36,226 nt of DNA from an uncultured Mucilaginibacter sp. (lineage in GTDB: Bacteria; Bacteroidota; Bacteroidia; Sphingobacteriales; Sphingobacteriaceae). This document shows positions 9,313 to 18,355 of the stretch, one piece after another. The position numbers and the translations under genes were made by a program. Numbering within the stretch: the first letter of the stretch is position 1; each line of letters starts with the position of its first letter. The stretch is from positions 1 to 36,226 of the forward strand of contig CAIPDP010000173.1 of the NCBI GenBank assembly GCA_903863845.1. Reading direction: 5' to 3'. The notes under the pieces are model-generated. The model was not told the origin of the DNA and did not search any database. It was given only the letters and a program-made list of their open reading frames with translations.

Positions 9313-9897
9313 ATGTATGCATATATTGATGGAAAACTGGCTTACAAAAGCCCTTCTTATGTAGTGATCGACGCGGCTGGTGTGGGCTATCATATCAATA
9401 TTTCCCTCAATACCTATTCAAAATTGGGTGATGCTGAACGCTGCAAATTATTTACCTGGCTGCATGTAAAAGAGGATGCCCATACGCTTTACGGTTTTGC
9501 CGATGAAGGCGAGCGCCGCCTGTTCCTGCACCTGATCTCGGTATCTGGTGTTGGTGCCGGTACCGGCTTAATGATGCTTTCTGCGATAACACCCGAAGAG
9601 ATACAGGCCGCTATTGTCAGTGGAAATGTACCGCTTATTCAGCGGATCAAGGGCATTGGTCCCAAAACGGCTCAAAGGCTGGTACTTGAGCTGCAGGATA
9701 AGCTGAAAAAGAATGGGCCCGATACCCTGATAGCCATGCCGGTAAACAGAACAGTAATAGATGAGGCTGTTTCGGCCCTGGTAATGCTGGGTTTTGCACG
9801 GAATGCGGCTGAAAAGGTTATTGACCAGGAATTAAATAAAAATAGCGGTAGTTTAACTGTTGAACAATTAATTAAATTCGCTCTGAAAAGTTTATAA
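9313..9897 (+). CDS. ruvA: Holliday junction branch-migration protein RuvA
   Basis: 194 residues from the ATG at 9313. RuvA forms tetramers that hold Holliday junctions for the RuvB motor. The N-terminal OB domain (MYAYIDGKLAYKSPSYVVID) is followed by helix-hairpin-helix motifs (SVSGVGAGTGL; RIKGIGPKTAQRLVLEL) and a C-terminal RuvB-binding three-helix domain. The frame is also open upstream to 9226, but those codons overlap maeB and add residues unlike any RuvA; the family always begins at MYAYIDGKL-like sequence, which decides the start. Its spacing of 19 bp from maeB and 25 bp to sprA suggests one transcript. Confidence 0.95.
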   Translation: MYAYIDGKLAYKSPSYVVIDAAGVGYHINISLNTYSKLGDAERCKLFTWLHVKEDAHTLYGFADEGERRLFLHLISVSGVGAGTGLMMLSAITPEEIQAAIVSGNVPLIQRIKGIGPKTAQRLVLELQDKLKKNGPDTLIAMPVNRTVIDEAVSALVMLGFARNAAEKVIDQELNKNSGSLTVEQLIKFALKSL

Positions 9898-9922
9898 TTA
9901 TTTAGGTTTTTAATCCTTAATC

Positions 9923-12900
9923 TTGGTCCGGACTTTTACTTCCAAAATTGTAGCTTTTGCCTTGCTGACCTTCGTTTTTTGCGGATACGGAAAGGCTTTC
10001 GCACAACAGCCCGGCTCCCAAAACGATACGCTTACGGTGAGATCGCCGTATAAGGGGATCGAAACAAGGGGCGACCAGCTGCTGCAGGGCTACCTGCTGC
10101 CCGACCCTCCCAATCTCGTTAAAACTATTGAATATGACCCGGTTAGTAACCAATACATTTTATATGAACGTGTAGGCAATTATTTATATCGCCCCCCGCG
10201 TTACCTCACTTTTGCACAATACCTGGCGCTAAAGGAACGCGAAAATGAACGGGTATATTTCAATCAGTCGGCCGACACCTATGCCTACCAATCGCAACAG
10301 GATGGGTTTATACCCCAAATCAAAGTGCGTAGCCACACTTTCGAACAGATGTTCGGCAGTTCAGAAATTACACTGCGTCCTCAGGGCTCAGCCGAAATGA
10401 TCATGGCAGGGCAGGTGAACAGTAATCAAAACCCGCTTTTTAATACACAGCAACGAACGCAATTCAACTTCAACTTTAACGAGCGTATACAGATGAACCT
10501 AACCGGTTCGATAGGCGATAAGTTAAAAATATCAACCAATTACAATACCGACGCCCAGTACCAGTTTGATAACCAGATCAAAATGGATTATACGGGTAAC
10601 CAGGATGAGATCATTCAAAAAATAGAAGTTGGTACCGTAAGTTTTCCGCTCAATACAACACTGATCAGCGGAACCGAAGCGTTGTTTGGCGTAAAAACCA
10701 AGCTGAAGTTCGGCAAGTTAAACGTTACAAGTGTGTTTTCTCAGCAGCGCTCCAAGTCGAAATCGATCACGATATCGAATGGCGCACAACAGGGCACCTT
10801 CAGCTTTACACCAGCCGATTATGAAGCCAATCGCCATTATTTCCTTTCGCAGTATTTCAGGGACAATTACAACAAGGCGCTGGCTAATATTCCGATCATT
10901 AGCTCCAACGTTACTATTACCCGAATTGAAGTTTGGGTGACCAACCGCGATAACAGCACCAATGGGTCGCGGGATGTTTTGGCATTTATGGACCTTGGTG
11001 AGAATAAGCCCTATAACAAAACCCTTATACAGGGTGGTGCTGGTTTCAGCGGGCTACCCGCGGGCTTTTCGGGACCCGGTTTCTCACAACAATCAAACTC
11101 GTTATTGCAAAATCTGCCGGCAACTGCCAGGCAAACTAACTCAAATACAGTAAATTCTTATTTTCAGTCAACTGGCGGAAGCGATAACTACGCTAAACTG
11201 ACTTATGCAAAAAAGCTCACCAACGATAAGTACGTGCTGCATCCGCAATTGGGGTATATTTCATTGAACTACCCGCTGAATAACGATGAGGTGCTTGCCG
11301 TTGCTTACCAGTACACGGTAAACGGGCAAACTTATCAGGTAGGTGAATTTTCAACCGATCAACCTGTAAATCCTACAACTCCACAAGTGTTATATGTGAA
11401 GTTATTGAAGAACACGCTTACTAAAACCAACTTACCTACCTGGAAGTTGATGATGAAGAATATCTATAACCTGGGAGCCTACCAGGTGAGTCGAAATAAT
11501 TTCAGAATGACCATCTCAAGGTTGGATGAAAACTCGGGCATCGCCAAACCTATCATGGAGGAAGGTATCCATACAAAAGGCAAACTCTGGTTACAGTTGA
11601 CCGATCTGGATAATTTGGATGCACAGCAAAATAAACAGCCTGATGGGTATTTCGACTTCCTGCAGGGTATCACGATCGACTCATTGAACGGTCGGATCAT
11701 ATTTCCGGTGCTCGAACCCTTTGGCTCCGACCTCGCCAAGCAATTCGATCCCGGCGAGCAGAACCTGATTAGCCGCTACGTTTATCAACCAATCTATGAT
11801 TCTACTAAAACGATAGCGCAGCAGTTTTTTCCCCAATTGAACCGCTATCTCATTAAAGGTACCTATACCTCGCAAAGCGGTACCGAATACCAATTGAACG
11901 CCACTAATATCCCGCAGGGATCAGTAACTGTTACAACCGGCGCCACGAAACTTGTGGAAGGGAATGACTATACGGTCGACTACAGCTCGGGAAAAATTCA
12001 TATCATCAACCAGGCTTTGCTGGCTTCGGGACAGCCAATAACGGTAAACCTGGAGAATAACGAATTGTTCGGGGTACAACAAAAATCGTTGTTTGGAACC
12101 CGGTTTGATTATCAGGTTAATGATAAACTGGCATTGGGTGCAACCTATATGCACCTAAGCGAAACGCCGATCACTCAAAATGAGGTAATTGGGCAGGAAT
12201 CGGTATCCAATACCATGTATGGGTTTGATGTCAATTATAATTCACCATCACGGTTCCTTACCAGGCTCGTAGATAAGATCCCGTTCATCAGAACAAAAGC
12301 ACCATCATCCATTAGCTTTACCGGCGAATTTGCAGGCCTGTTGCCCGGCACACCTTCGACATTGAATTTTGCAGGCTCGAAGAATGGCACAGCTTACCTC
12401 GATGATTTCGAGAGCAGCCAATCAGTGATTGACCTTAAAAGTTCATCGTCCTGGCAAATTTCGGGAACGCCCCAGCTATTTAAGGAAGCAACAAACTTTG
12501 ATAACCTAAGTTACGGCTTCAACCGTGCGCGACTGGCATTTTATAATATCGACCCGATCTTTTATGCAGGCACGATCCCGGTTTCGCGGAATGAACTATC
12601 AAAACCCTATGAAAGGGAAGTTTTGGAAACGGAAGTCTTCCCTTATAAGCAGTCGGTAACCGGCCAACCGCTCACTCTGCCTACGCTCGACCTGGCTTTT
12701 TACCCTATGGTTCGCGGACCCTATAATTATACTACAACAGGTTTGAACCCGGATGGTACATTTACAAATCCAACCAGCAAATGGGGGGGTATATTCAGAG
12801 GGATATCAACTAATGACTTCGAATCTCTCAATGTACAATATATTGAGTTTTGGGTGATGGACCCCTTTATCGGCAAACCTAATTCAAAAGGTGGCGACCT

Positions 12901-15900
12901 TTATTTTAACCTCGGTAATATTTCGGAAGATATTTTGCTCGACGGCAGAAAGAGTACGGAAAATGATATACCTGTTAACGGCGACTTTACGCAGGTAGAT
13001 ACCACAGCCTGGGGCCGTGTAGCTAAAATACAGCCCGTTGTTAATGCGTTCGATAGCAACCCGGCATCGAGGGTTATACAGGATATAGGCCTCGATGGTT
13101 TGAACGATGCCGACGAACAGGTGAAATTTGCCAGTGTAGTATCGCAAGTTCGCGGCGTGGTGAATGCGCAAGCTGCAGCTAATTTTGCCGCCGACCCTTC
13201 ATCGGATGACTACCAATATTACCAGGGACCCCAGCTCGACCAGCAGCAGGCTACTATTTTGCAGCGCTATGCCAAATACAATGGTACCGAAGGAAACTCT
13301 AAAACAGCGGCACAGTCGCAGGCTCTTTTAGGTTTGCCCACTTCGGCATCAACTTCATTGCCGGATGCGGAAGATGTGGATCGTGATAATAATATGAATC
13401 AGGATGAAGAATATTTCCAGTATCATGTTTCATTGACGCCTGCCGGGATGGTAGTTGGCCAAAACTTCATCAATGACAAGGTTACATCGCAGGTAAAGCT
13501 GCCCAATGGCACTACGCAAAGCGTTACCTGGTACCAATTCCGCATACCGATCAACGCCTATAACCAGGCTGTGGGAAATATCCAGGATTTTAAATCGATC
13601 CGTTTTATCCGCATGTTCATGACGAATTTTGCGGATACTGCAATCCTGCGTTTTGCCGCTTTGCAACTGGTACGGGGCGAATGGCGTGCATTCAATACCG
13701 AGAATAACCCGGCCAACGTAATTGCCGATCCGGCTATCGTCAATCCACCACTTGATAACTCAAACATTGACGTCGAAACAGTAAATATTGAAGAGAACGG
13801 TAACCGTACACCAATTCCTTATGTTGTTCCGCCGGGTATCACGCGTCAGCGTAATTACAATAATATCCAAACCAATACACAGCTCAACGAACAATCACTC
13901 TCCCTGAATTTTACTACCCTCAGGGATGGTTATTCGCGAGCTGCCTTTAAAGATTTCAATAACGACCTGCGTAAGTACAAGCACCTGCAAATGTTTATCC
14001 ACGCGGAAGGTAGTCAGCTGAAAGATAATGATGTTAATGCCTTTATTCGCCTGGGAGTTGATTATACGGATAACTACTATGAGTACGAGATCCCGATGAA
14101 GGTTACCCAGCCGGGTACCAGCGACCCTAACGCTATCTGGCCGGCAGTTAACGAACTGGATTTGCAGCTGAGCCTGCTGGTGAACGCTAAACTGGCGCGT
14201 GATAATGCCAAATTGAACGGTTTGCCGTGGCCACTTACAGTTCCTTTTACAGTTACCGATGGACACAACAAAATTACGATCAAAGGGCAGCCCGATCTGA
14301 GCAGGGTAGCCACAGTAATGTTGGGCGTTCGCAATCCTTTCAAAGGTGATTCGGCGCCCGGGGCCGACGATGGATTGGATAAAACCGGTATTTTATGGTT
14401 CGATGAATTGCGTATGACCGATTTTGACAATCGGGGAGGATGGGCAGCTACCGGCAGGTTCGACGCTAAGTTGGCCGATTTTGCAAATGTTACGGTAACT
14501 GGTAGCAAAACTACTGTAGGCTTTGGTAACCTGGATTCGCAATTGGCCGATCGGAGTATGAGCGATACCCGTTCGTATAATGTTACCGGCAGCGCTGAAT
14601 TAGGCAAGTTTTTCCCGGAAAAGAGCGGCATCCATGTGCCGCTTTATATCAACGTGTCGCACCAGGTAAGTTTGCCTGAATATGATCCGGCTCAGCCTGA
14701 TGTCACACTGAAACAGGCACTTAACGCTGCCTCAAGTTCAAAACAACGCGATTCGATACAAAATGCTGCCGAAGATTATACCTTACGCAAGGGCTTTAAC
14801 CTGACCAACGTACACAAAGCTCGTACAGAAGCAAAAGCTACCCCGAAGGTTTGGGATATTGAGAACTTTAATGCCAGCTATTCATATGTTGAATATGATC
14901 ACCATGATTTCACAACGGAAAATGATTTTGAAAAAACGTATCATGCTTCGCTTTCTTACAATTTCACTGTAACACCAAAATATTTAACGCCGCTTGAAAA
15001 GATAATTAAAAGCAATACGTTGGCGCTTATCCGTGATATCAATATCGATCTGGTTCCTTCTCGTATCAATTACAGCATCAATTTCGATCGGTTCTACTCA
15101 GAAAATACGCTGCGTAATAATGATCCGGAAAATCTGATCGCTATACCGACCACCTTTAACAAGTCGTTTAATATCTCCACCATGTACGGTTTGGGCTGGA
15201 ACCTGACCAAATCGTTAACCATGTCGCTGGATGCAACCAACCTTGCAACTGTGGATGAACCGGCAGGACGGCTCGACGGCTTAAAACGAGACACACTTTG
15301 GGAAAATATCTTGCGGATGGGTCGGACTACCAATTATAACCATACGCTGAGTTTAGACTATAATGTGCCGCTTGCGAAAATTCCGTACATGGACTGGATA
15401 AGCCTGGTGGCAAGTTATAAAACGCATTTTCAATGGCAGGCCCAACCCTTGTTTGCTATTAACGACCCTGCCTATAACGTAGGTAACAGTATACAAAACT
15501 CGCGAACGATACAGATCAACCCTACTTTTAATTTTATTACCCTGTATAATAAATTTCCTTTCCTGAAACGACTGAATAACAAGCCAGCCCCGGGTAAAGA
15601 AGATGAGGAGATCTCGGGTTTTAGCAAAGTGTTGTTAGGGCTGCTCACTAGTGTTAAAAATCTGAGTGTATCCTATTCAAGAACTGATGGTACATTTTTA
15701 CCGGGTTATTTACCCAATAGTAGTTTCGCCGGCGAAGACTTCAATTATAATGCACCCGGCATCGGTTTCTTGCTGGGTAGCCAATCGGACTTGCGCCAAC
15801 GCGCTGTGCAAAATGGCTGGCTGACGCAAGACACCCTCCAGAATCAGCTTTATGTAACAACGCTGAATCAGGACCTGCACTTTAAAGGGACGCTGGAACC

Positions 15901-16981
15901 GTTTAAGGATTTCAGGATCGATCTGATCGCATTCAAAACCCAGGATCATACTTATCAAAGTACTTTTAAATTCCTTCCGGCAGATAATTCGTTTGAAAAT
16001 TTAACCCCTACAACTACCGGTGATTACAATATTTCTTATTTTTCGCTGGCAACAGCATTTTCGAAGATCAGTGGTATCGATAATTCATCGCCAATATTTA
16101 CCAAATTTGAAAGTAACAGGGCAATTATCTCTCAGCGGCTGGGCCTGTTGAACCCGAATTCTGTTAAAACACTTAATGGCACCTATGCCGATGGCTACAG
16201 CGCTAACTCGCAAGACGTTATAGTGCCGGCATTTATCGCAGCTTATACCGGGCGCAATGCCGTTACTATTAGTTTGGGGCAATTCCCGAATATTCCAATA
16301 CCTAACTGGGATATGCGTTTTACTGGATTAAGTCATGTTCCATTATTTAGCGACCTGTTTGAGTCGGTCGACTTGCGCAGCGGCTATCGCTCAACCTATA
16401 CGGTTGGTAACTTTACCACATTGCCTCAATATACAATTGGCAACGGTGGTGTGAGCTCGCGCGATGAAAACAACGACTTTTTGCCTCAGTACCAATTCTC
16501 GTCGGTAACAATTTTTGAACAGTTTGTTCCATTACTGGGTATTGATGTTCGTTTCAAAAACAACCTGACCGCCAACCTCGAATACCGCCAAACCCGTACC
16601 CTGAACATGAGCCTTGTTAATAGCCAGCTGGCGCAGCAAGATGAGGATATCCTGGTGATCGGGTTCGGCTATAAGACACGGAATTTCAGATTTCCTTTTG
16701 GTTTGTTCAGTGGGGCATCCCTCAAAAACGATCTTACTTTCAAAATGGATCTTTCCTTGCGCAACAATAAAACCCTGGTTTATCAGGCTGATATTCCGGG
16801 TGCGCAAATATCATCAGGTGCGCAAAATATCACCTTTCGCCCCGAGATCGATTATGTGATCAATCAGCGTTTTAATTTAAGTCTGTTCTACGATTCAAAT
16901 ATTACACGGCCATTTACCTCCCAGACCTTCAATACGGCATTTACTAATTTTGGTATCAACCTGAAGTTGTTGCTGCAATAA
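9923..16981 (+). CDS. sprA: Type IX secretion outer-membrane translocon SprA
   Basis: 2352 residues, normal for SprA/Sov. In Flavobacterium johnsoniae SprA is a giant single-chain outer-membrane beta-barrel through which T9SS cargo leaves the cell. The sequence shows an N-terminal signal peptide (residues 1-28, hydrophobic KIVAFALLTFVF, cleavage after KAFA). Long Asn/Gln/Tyr/Thr-rich alternating beta segments run throughout, and the early region FNFNFNERIQMNLTGSIGDKLKIS is characteristic (shown here by NERIQMNLTGSIGDKL). The start is TTG: an in-frame TAA lies at 9911, the next in-frame ATG is well inside the protein, and the signal peptide begins exactly at this TTG. No other gld/por/spr gene is in the window. 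Confidence 0.95.
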   Translation: MVRTFTSKIVAFALLTFVFCGYGKAFAQQPGSQNDTLTVRSPYKGIETRGDQLLQGYLLPDPPNLVKTIEYDPVSNQYILYERVGNYLYRPPRYLTFAQYLALKERENERVYFNQSADTYAYQSQQDGFIPQIKVRSHTFEQMFGSSEITLRPQGSAEMIMAGQVNSNQNPLFNTQQRTQFNFNFNERIQMNLTGSIGDKLKISTNYNTDAQYQFDNQIKMDYTGNQDEIIQKIEVGTVSFPLNTTLISGTEALFGVKTKLKFGKLNVTSVFSQQRSKSKSITISNGAQQGTFSFTPADYEANRHYFLSQYFRDNYNKALANIPIISSNVTITRIEVWVTNRDNSTNGSRDVLAFMDLGENKPYNKTLIQGGAGFSGLPAGFSGPGFSQQSNSLLQNLPATARQTNSNTVNSYFQSTGGSDNYAKLTYAKKLTNDKYVLHPQLGYISLNYPLNNDEVLAVAYQYTVNGQTYQVGEFSTDQPVNPTTPQVLYVKLLKNTLTKTNLPTWKLMMKNIYNLGAYQVSRNNFRMTISRLDENSGIAKPIMEEGIHTKGKLWLQLTDLDNLDAQQNKQPDGYFDFLQGITIDSLNGRIIFPVLEPFGSDLAKQFDPGEQNLISRYVYQPIYDSTKTIAQQFFPQLNRYLIKGTYTSQSGTEYQLNATNIPQGSVTVTTGATKLVEGNDYTVDYSSGKIHIINQALLASGQPITVNLENNELFGVQQKSLFGTRFDYQVNDKLALGATYMHLSETPITQNEVIGQESVSNTMYGFDVNYNSPSRFLTRLVDKIPFIRTKAPSSISFTGEFAGLLPGTPSTLNFAGSKNGTAYLDDFESSQSVIDLKSSSSWQISGTPQLFKEATNFDNLSYGFNRARLAFYNIDPIFYAGTIPVSRNELSKPYEREVLETEVFPYKQSVTGQPLTLPTLDLAFYPMVRGPYNYTTTGLNPDGTFTNPTSKWGGIFRGISTNDFESLNVQYIEFWVMDPFIGKPNSKGGDLYFNLGNISEDILLDGRKSTENDIPVNGDFTQVDTTAWGRVAKIQPVVNAFDSNPASRVIQDIGLDGLNDADEQVKFASVVSQVRGVVNAQAAANFAADPSSDDYQYYQGPQLDQQQATILQRYAKYNGTEGNSKTAAQSQALLGLPTSASTSLPDAEDVDRDNNMNQDEEYFQYHVSLTPAGMVVGQNFINDKVTSQVKLPNGTTQSVTWYQFRIPINAYNQAVGNIQDFKSIRFIRMFMTNFADTAILRFAALQLVRGEWRAFNTENNPANVIADPAIVNPPLDNSNIDVETVNIEENGNRTPIPYVVPPGITRQRNYNNIQTNTQLNEQSLSLNFTTLRDGYSRAAFKDFNNDLRKYKHLQMFIHAEGSQLKDNDVNAFIRLGVDYTDNYYEYEIPMKVTQPGTSDPNAIWPAVNELDLQLSLLVNAKLARDNAKLNGLPWPLTVPFTVTDGHNKITIKGQPDLSRVATVMLGVRNPFKGDSAPGADDGLDKTGILWFDELRMTDFDNRGGWAATGRFDAKLADFANVTVTGSKTTVGFGNLDSQLADRSMSDTRSYNVTGSAELGKFFPEKSGIHVPLYINVSHQVSLPEYDPAQPDVTLKQALNAASSSKQRDSIQNAAEDYTLRKGFNLTNVHKARTEAKATPKVWDIENFNASYSYVEYDHHDFTTENDFEKTYHASLSYNFTVTPKYLTPLEKIIKSNTLALIRDINIDLVPSRINYSINFDRFYSENTLRNNDPENLIAIPTTFNKSFNISTMYGLGWNLTKSLTMSLDATNLATVDEPAGRLDGLKRDTLWENILRMGRTTNYNHTLSLDYNVPLAKIPYMDWISLVASYKTHFQWQAQPLFAINDPAYNVGNSIQNSRTIQINPTFNFITLYNKFPFLKRLNNKPAPGKEDEEISGFSKVLLGLLTSVKNLSVSYSRTDGTFLPGYLPNSSFAGEDFNYNAPGIGFLLGSQSDLRQRAVQNGWLTQDTLQNQLYVTTLNQDLHFKGTLEPFKDFRIDLIAFKTQDHTYQSTFKFLPADNSFENLTPTTTGDYNISYFSLATAFSKISGIDNSSPIFTKFESNRAIISQRLGLLNPNSVKTLNGTYADGYSANSQDVIVPAFIAAYTGRNAVTISLGQFPNIPIPNWDMRFTGLSHVPLFSDLFESVDLRSGYRSTYTVGNFTTLPQYTIGNGGVSSRDENNDFLPQYQFSSVTIFEQFVPLLGIDVRFKNNLTANLEYRQTRTLNMSLVNSQLAQQDEDILVIGFGYKTRNFRFPFGLFSGASLKNDLTFKMDLSLRNNKTLVYQADIPGAQISSGAQNITFRPEIDYVINQRFNLSLFYDSNITRPFTSQTFNTAFTNFGINLKLLLQ

Positions 16982-16999
16982 TTGCAGGAGATTTCAGAC

Positions 17000-18067
17000 C
17001 TATTTTGGTACCACAATAATTCCGGTTGTGGCCGTTGGCGAACTGGTATTGTTGAGTTGTACGGGAGAGCCATTTTTCCAAAGGGTAGCATTTCCGTTGA
17101 GCAGTCCGCTGATATAAACGTCGCTCCCATTTGCGGTTATCGCATCCGCTTCGGCGTTGGTAGTACCGTCTGTGATCTTTTTTTCGACCCCATTTTTCCA
17201 ATAGGTGGCGATCGCCTTTAAAGTCTTAGGGTCCTTGGTATAGCCTGCAAGGTATACATCCTGTCCGTTGGTAAACATTGCACCAGCAGTTTGTGAAATG
17301 GAGCAAATGGTGCCATCATGGTACTGAGTAGCTATCCCATTTTTCCAGGAAACGATGCCGATGGTACTGTAAGTGGCTATCGAACCTGCAAAATAAAGAT
17401 CGTTTCCTATGATGTTTACACTATTGGCGATGGCTGAGTAAAGTGCCGGATCCATCGAGGGGTCGGGATTCAAAGTATAGCTGACGCCATTTTTCCAGTA
17501 AACGGCCGAGTTATCCATATACCCGGCTATGTACACATCCTGACCTGAAACAGCAATGGCAAAAGCTTTAGCAACGGTATTGGAATCTGTTAATGCGGTC
17601 ATTACACCATTTTTCCAATATACGGCCTGGTGCAAGCCATTGGTATTATAAACAACACCTGCAACGTAAATATCGTTACCAGAAACTGCGATCCCATTCG
17701 CCTGTGATACTTTGCCGCAGGAAGTAAGCTGCGTTTCGACACCGTTTTTCCAGTAAGCAGCGATATCGGCACCGTACAGGGCGTTGGTCCACCCCGCTTC
17801 ATAAACATCCGAACCCTGGATTACGATGGAGTTCGCGATACTTTGTGGGGTATTATCGCTTAGGTATTGTGGTGTGCCATCAACCCAACAGGTGGCGCTC
17901 AAACCTGTTGGCGCAGGACCACTGCCAACCACATATACATGGGCAGAGGCGTAGGGGTTCACAACGGTATCGCCAACTTTTGTAGGATTTACAGTCGTCT
18001 TTTTAGTACATGAACTAAAAACCGCATAGAGCAGGGTCAAAAAAAGCAAGTAACTGGTAGCCTTCAT
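17000..18067 (-). CDS. Lipoprotein of seven WKNG repeats, probable beta-propeller
   Basis: 355 residues from the ATG at 18067 (a TTG one codon upstream is also possible). A lipoprotein signal ends in the lipobox FSSC with Cys20, so the protein is membrane-anchored, probably outer membrane. From about residue 43 to the end there are seven repeats of about 40-50 residues, each with the pattern DVYxAG ... AxYWKNGV ... AxxIxxxG. The first is degenerate (CWVDG instead of YWKNG). Seven such units suggest a seven-bladed beta-propeller (inference). Function and ligand are unknown and no catalytic motif is visible. It is convergent with sprA (18 bp between stops) and divergent from miaB, and appears monocistronic. 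Confidence 0.8.
   Translation of the reverse strand: MKATSYLLFLTLLYAVFSSCTKKTTVNPTKVGDTVVNPYASAHVYVVGSGPAPTGLSATCWVDGTPQYLSDNTPQSIANSIVIQGSDVYEAGWTNALYGADIAAYWKNGVETQLTSCGKVSQANGIAVSGNDIYVAGVVYNTNGLHQAVYWKNGVMTALTDSNTVAKAFAIAVSGQDVYIAGYMDNSAVYWKNGVSYTLNPDPSMDPALYSAIANSVNIIGNDLYFAGSIATYSTIGIVSWKNGIATQYHDGTICSISQTAGAMFTNGQDVYLAGYTKDPKTLKAIATYWKNGVEKKITDGTTNAEADAITANGSDVYISGLLNGNATLWKNGSPVQLNNTSSPTATTGIIVVPK
17070..17752 (-). repeat. In-gene direct repeats encoding the WKNG motif
   Basis: On the plus strand the 11-mer CCATTTTTCCA occurs exactly at 17070, 17190, 17337, 17487 and 17607, with a one-base variant CCGTTTTTCCA at 17742. Spacings are 120, 147, 150, 120 and 135 bp, all multiples of three. 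The word encodes WKNG on the minus strand. Conserved codons suggest recent or homogenised duplication of the blades. Confidence 0.85.
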
Positions 18068-18071
18068 CAAT

Positions 18072-18079
18072 CAAATATA
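18072..18079 (-). promoter_or_regulatory. -7 box for the repeat lipoprotein gene
   Basis: Read on the minus strand, TATATTTG matches TAnnTTTG exactly. It ends only about 4 bp before the ATG at 18067, so a transcript starting at the usual distance would have essentially no leader. The spacer 18080-18296 holds nothing else I can support. Confidence 0.35.
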
Positions 18080-18296
18080 ATTAAAATCGGAGGGTGTTTA
18101 GATCGGAAATTTTATCGGCAATGCTTGAAATAATAGCTAATTCAGGGGCGGAATCCAGCTGAGTCAAATAGCGAATTTTTTCTTTATGACGCTCTTATCA
18201 TTTTAGCAAATACTTGCGCTTTCGTCAATCCCCGGTATTGCTAGAGCTATGTTAAACAGGGAAACCGTCATCCTATCGTCGTGATTTTTGAAAACG

Positions 18297-18337
18297 TGAC
18301 AAAGTGTCATCTAAAATCTAAAAATTGTGTATTTTTG
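18297..18337 (+). promoter_or_regulatory. miaB promoter with upstream palindrome
   Basis: TATTTTTG at 18330-18337 is an exact -7 box, predicting transcription from about 18344 and a leader of about 12 nt before the ATG at 18356. A perfect inverted repeat TGACA-AAG-TGTCA lies at 18297-18309, 20 bp upstream of the -7 box, a position suited to a regulator. No separate -33 TTTG was found. The promoter lies downstream of the alternative GTG at 18281 and so argues against that start. Confidence 0.5.
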
Positions 18338-18355
18338 CAATCCAATTACGAGGTA

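Noticed and set aside
14077..14631. 184-codon open frame on the minus strand inside sprA
   Set aside because: Fully antisense to a clear SprA coding region, Ser/Pro/Leu-rich without a recognisable domain. It is a shadow of the sprA codon pattern.
16973..16987. CTGCAAT-A-ATTGCAG palindrome across the sprA stop codon, as a terminator
   Set aside because: The single-base centre cannot form a normal RNA loop and no T-run follows. It may be chance.
18281..18355. Longer miaB starting at the GTG at 18281
   Set aside because: It would lie upstream of the -7 box at 18330, and the ATG at 18356 has a GAGG just before it.
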